Assembly: GCA_016213845.1 (NCBI GenBank)
Contig: JACQZN010000028.1
Location: forward strand, 1 to 64,000
DNA from: Candidatus Wallbacteria bacterium
GTDB taxonomy: Bacteria > Muiribacteriota > UBA6191 > JACPRK01
DNA length: 64,000 nucleotides
Direction: 5' to 3'
The stretch's first letter is position 1. Each line of letters starts with the position of its first letter. Positions 61,613 through 64,000 of this stretch are shown piece after piece. Both the position numbers and the translations under genes were made by a program. The notes beneath the pieces are model-generated. The model worked only from the letters and a program-made list of their open reading frames with translations. It made no database searches and was not told where the DNA came from.

Positions 61613-62749
61613 ATGAGCCGTCCCGCCGGCCTGAGGGCCCAGATCACGAAGTTTTTCCTGGCCAGCGTTGGCCTTGCTTCGCTGCTGGCTTTGCTGGTGC
61701 TCTACGCGGGCGGCCGCGCCGTGATGGAGGCCTGGGTCATCCGCTCCAATCGCTACCTTGCGCGGGCCGTCAGCCGCCACCTGGACCACGCCCTGACGCG
61801 CGGCGTGGATGCGGCCCAATCACTGGCGCGAAAGCTGGAGGCCAGCCGCGGAGACGAAGCTCGACAGGCGCAGCTGCTGGAGGCTTTCCTCGACTTCGGC
61901 GAGTTCTTCTCCAACGCCTTCGTCTTCGACGCCGGCGCCAAGCTCCGCCTGCTCAGGTACGCGCCCGGCATCCGCTCGGGTCATGCGCGCGTGGGCGAGA
62001 GCTACAAGAGCTACACCGGCCCCTTCGTCGCCGTCGCCGACCGCGTCATGGCGACCGGCACGCCGGAGTTCACGCCCATCTTCTTCACCCCGTCGGATCG
62101 CGCGCAGCTGGTCTACGTCGTTGCCCTGCGGGGCAAGGGCGGCAAGCCCGAGGGATTGCTGTCGCTGGCGCTGTTTGCGGCCACGGAGCAGGTCAACGTC
62201 TGGATCGACGGCCTGGCACCCGGCCGGCAGGGCTACATCGCAGTGCTCGACGACCGCGGCCGGATGGTGGCGCTGACTGGCAACCCGCCGCCGCGGCTGC
62301 TCCGGGCCCGCAAGGAGCAGCCCTTCGTCTTGCCCGCGGACGGCCTCGAGCGGATCTCCAACGTCGACTTCGACGGCCGCGAGCATCTGTTGATCGAGGA
62401 GCCGTCCCGCACCCGGGCCCACTGGGTGGTGGTCGGTCTGCCGAAGGACGTGGCGCTGGCGCCACTGGCGAGCCTGCGGCTGCCCGCTGCCTTCGCCATG
62501 GGCGCGGCGCTGCTGCTGGGATTGACTGCCGCGTGGATGCTGGGGCGCCGCATCCTGGGCCCCGTTCACGAGCTGGTTGCCGGCATCCGGAAAGTGGGTG
62601 ACGGAGCGGTCTCGCACCGCATCCCGGAGCGTGGCTCCGACGAGCTCGGCGAGGCCGCGCGCGCCTTCAATGGCATGGCCGAGCGGCTGCAGCGCGACCA
62701 GCTGATCGAGGACGTCTGGCGTGACGCGGCGCCCCCGCCGGAGGGTTGA
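61613..62749 (+). CDS. Orphan dCache-HAMP sensor
   Basis: 378 residues. TM1 lies at 13-38 and a ~245-residue periplasmic double-Cache domain follows (FVFDAGAKLRLLRYAPGIRSG; GYIAVLDDRGRMVALTGNPP). TM2 lies at about 285-310, then HAMP (GRRILGPVHELVAGIRKVGDGAVSHRIPERGSDELGEAARAFNGM). The protein stops about 20 residues after HAMP (RDAAPPPEG), with no kinase, cyclase or MCP module. It may signal through a separate partner. The next gene starts 4 bp downstream (GTG with GGAGGG), implying co-expression. Confidence 0.85.
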   Translation: MSRPAGLRAQITKFFLASVGLASLLALLVLYAGGRAVMEAWVIRSNRYLARAVSRHLDHALTRGVDAAQSLARKLEASRGDEARQAQLLEAFLDFGEFFSNAFVFDAGAKLRLLRYAPGIRSGHARVGESYKSYTGPFVAVADRVMATGTPEFTPIFFTPSDRAQLVYVVALRGKGGKPEGLLSLALFAATEQVNVWIDGLAPGRQGYIAVLDDRGRMVALTGNPPPRLLRARKEQPFVLPADGLERISNVDFDGREHLLIEEPSRTRAHWVVVGLPKDVALAPLASLRLPAAFAMGAALLLGLTAAWMLGRRILGPVHELVAGIRKVGDGAVSHRIPERGSDELGEAARAFNGMAERLQRDQLIEDVWRDAAPPPEG

Positions 62750-62752
62750 CCC

Positions 62753-64000
62753 GTGGGCCGCATCGCCAGGCTCCTCGGCATCCAGGCGGCCGCCTTCCCC
62801 CGCTTCGCTGCCATCACGGCCGCCTTCGCGCTGACGCAGTGCGTTGCGCTGATGGTGTACCTCGTCTCGACGACTCTCTTCCTGCACCGCTGCGGAGCCG
62901 CGTACCTGCCCTGGACTTCTCTCTCGGGGTACGTTCTGGCGCTGGCCCTGAGCGCCGTTTTCCGCTCACTGCGGGCCGCGCGGCCATTTGCGCTCCTCAC
63001 GGGCTACTTCATCGCTTACTCCATCTTTCTCGGACTGGCTCGCGCCAACGGCTCCTCCGGGTCGTTTTACGCCCAGGCAGCGATCCAGTCGATCGTCGTC
63101 CCGTTCCCGATTCTCTGCTGGATGCTCTTCTGGAATACCCTGGAGGGTGTCCTCGTGATCCAGGAGGTCAAGACCTGGACCCCGCTCGTCACGGCCGGCG
63201 CCTTCCTCTGCCAGATCCTCACCGGCCTCGCCACCGGACCGCTGGGCAGGGTGGCCGGGCTCGAGAACCTGTTCCTCGCGGGAATCCTGGGGCTGGCGCT
63301 GGCGCTGGCAATCCTCGGGGGTGTCGTGTCGGAGGCGCGCGGCCCTGTCGGCGCGCCCGGCCCGGAGCAGGCCCCGGCCGCCCTGGAGCTCGGCAAGGAG
63401 CCGCTGCTGGCCGGCATCGCGCGCCTCGTGGCGGCCTTCGCCATCTTCAAGTACCTGGTCGACTACCAGCTCAATCGCGCCGTCTCCGAACAGTTCACCT
63501 CGGCGGCCGACGTCGCGGCCTTCCTGGGCCGCTTCGACTCCGTCATCAAGACGACCATCTTCCTGCTCCAGACGACCCTGACCGGCCGGCTCCTCGCCTG
63601 GTTCACGCCCGGCAAAGTCCTGTCGGCCATGCCGGTGCTGCTGGCGGTCGCCTGCGGCGCAGTCCTGGCCGGCGGCGGCTTCCCCGCGATCCTGGCCGCC
63701 AACCTCGCCTTCACGGTCTTCGACAAGGGCGTCAACCGCTCCTGCCTGGCGCTCTTGCTGGCGCCCTTCCCGCCGGACAAGGCCCGGCAGGCCCGGCTGC
63801 GGCTGGATGGGCAGATCTATGGCGCCGGCGTCGTCTCGATCTCGGTGGCGATGATCGCTCTTCCAGCACTCCTGGAGCCCCGGGTGACCTTCGCGGTGCT
63901 GCTGGCGCTCGCGGCGGGTTACCTGGCCGCCAGTCTCCGTATCGACGTTCGCTACGTTGCGGCGCTGGAGGCAAACCTGCTCGCAGGAGCCGACGCGGAT
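62753..64000 (+). CDS. Nucleotide (ADP/ATP) transporter-like membrane protein, 3' truncated by window edge
   Basis: GTG 62753 follows GGAGGG and the frame is open to the window end (416 codons). About twelve hydrophobic helices (ITAAFALTQCVALMVYLVS, WTSLSGYVLALALSAVF). The central segment FKYLVDYQLNRAVSEQFTSAADVAAFLGRFDSV resembles the core of TlcA/NTT-like ATP:ADP translocases and their MFS relatives, as does the QTTLTGRLLAWFTPGKVLSAMPVLLA stretch. Substrate assignment is tentative; many relatives have no tested activity. Co-operonic with the Cache-HAMP sensor. Confidence 0.6.
   Translation, partial: MGRIARLLGIQAAAFPRFAAITAAFALTQCVALMVYLVSTTLFLHRCGAAYLPWTSLSGYVLALALSAVFRSLRAARPFALLTGYFIAYSIFLGLARANGSSGSFYAQAAIQSIVVPFPILCWMLFWNTLEGVLVIQEVKTWTPLVTAGAFLCQILTGLATGPLGRVAGLENLFLAGILGLALALAILGGVVSEARGPVGAPGPEQAPAALELGKEPLLAGIARLVAAFAIFKYLVDYQLNRAVSEQFTSAADVAAFLGRFDSVIKTTIFLLQTTLTGRLLAWFTPGKVLSAMPVLLAVACGAVLAGGGFPAILAANLAFTVFDKGVNRSCLALLLAPFPPDKARQARLRLDGQIYGAGVVSISVAMIALPALLEPRVTFAVLLALAAGYLAASLRIDVRYVAALEANLLAGADAD

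Noticed and set aside
1..64000. CRISPR array
   Set aside because: No regularly spaced direct repeats of 25-40 bp. The tandem repeats at 53214-53308 are contiguous, without spacers, and no cas genes occur.
1..64000. Prophage or insertion sequence
   Set aside because: No integrase, transposase, terminase or capsid-like proteins were recognised.

Overview
This window is high-GC, densely coded bacterial DNA. It appears to be chromosomal: it has two tRNA genes, housekeeping enzymes, and no phage, IS or conjugation genes. Predicted outer-membrane and periplasmic proteins (a beta-barrel ending in Phe, an RND pump with its adaptor, several lipoproteins) point to a two-membrane organism. The mix of large S9/M17 peptidases, SPFH proteins, a Ser/Thr kinase, RtcB with archease, and G/C-rich hairpin repeats would fit an Acidobacteriota-like or other deep-branching soil or sediment lineage. 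That placement is inference; there is no rRNA here to test it.

Layout. 0.5-5 kb: a minus-strand block of exported proteins (an EF-hand/beta-barrel protein broken by a frameshift, a Spy-like repeat protein, a putative lipoprotein, a second EF-hand protein), divergent from a two-component system (5.3-7.4 kb). 7.8-8.5 kb: a VapBC-type toxin-antitoxin pair with a palindromic operator and a probably leaderless mRNA. 8.6-17.7 kb: an exported unknown, the helicase HrpB, a lipoprotein with an HExxH motif, an S9A prolyl oligopeptidase and an M17 leucyl aminopeptidase. 17.8-23.7 kb: a MarR-GNAT/GNAT pair and a two-gene RND efflux operon, all on the minus strand. 23.9-29.1 kb: an S51-like protein divergent from two paralogous SPFH membrane proteins and an exported beta-carbonic anhydrase. 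29.1-33.4 kb: a RING-like/DUF3592-like membrane protein, a cupin and a GT-C-type membrane protein. 33.9-46.9 kb: a plus-strand run of an acetyltransferase, a methyltransferase, a duplicated beta-domain protein, a 1472-residue polytopic protein, a KtrB/KtrA-type K+ uptake pair, an orphan HAMP-PAS sensor and two membrane proteins with tetratricopeptide-like regions.

47-53 kb: archease-RtcB (RNA ligation and its activator), a Ser/Thr kinase with a large extracytoplasmic tail, a small anchored protein, an M48 peptidase and an extended acyl carrier protein. 53.4-57.1 kb holds the most unusual locus: one long gene encodes an apparently intact leucine/valine-dehydrogenase domain fused to a valyl-tRNA-synthetase-like region whose HIGH and KMSKS signatures are eroded. 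Its stop codon lies inside a tRNA-Val(GAC) gene that itself has C instead of U at position 33. The window ends with a lipoprotein, a molybdopterin oxidoreductase, tRNA-Thr(TGT), a radical-SAM-like protein with an unusual cysteine spacing, an orphan Cache-HAMP sensor and the start of a nucleotide-transporter-like membrane protein.

Repeats. Four copies of a G/C-rich two-hairpin element occur at 23.95, 57.3, 58.2 and 58.3 kb. The copy at 23.95 kb supplies the C-terminus of a gene. A near-perfect 56-bp palindrome sits inside the 5' end of the methyltransferase gene.
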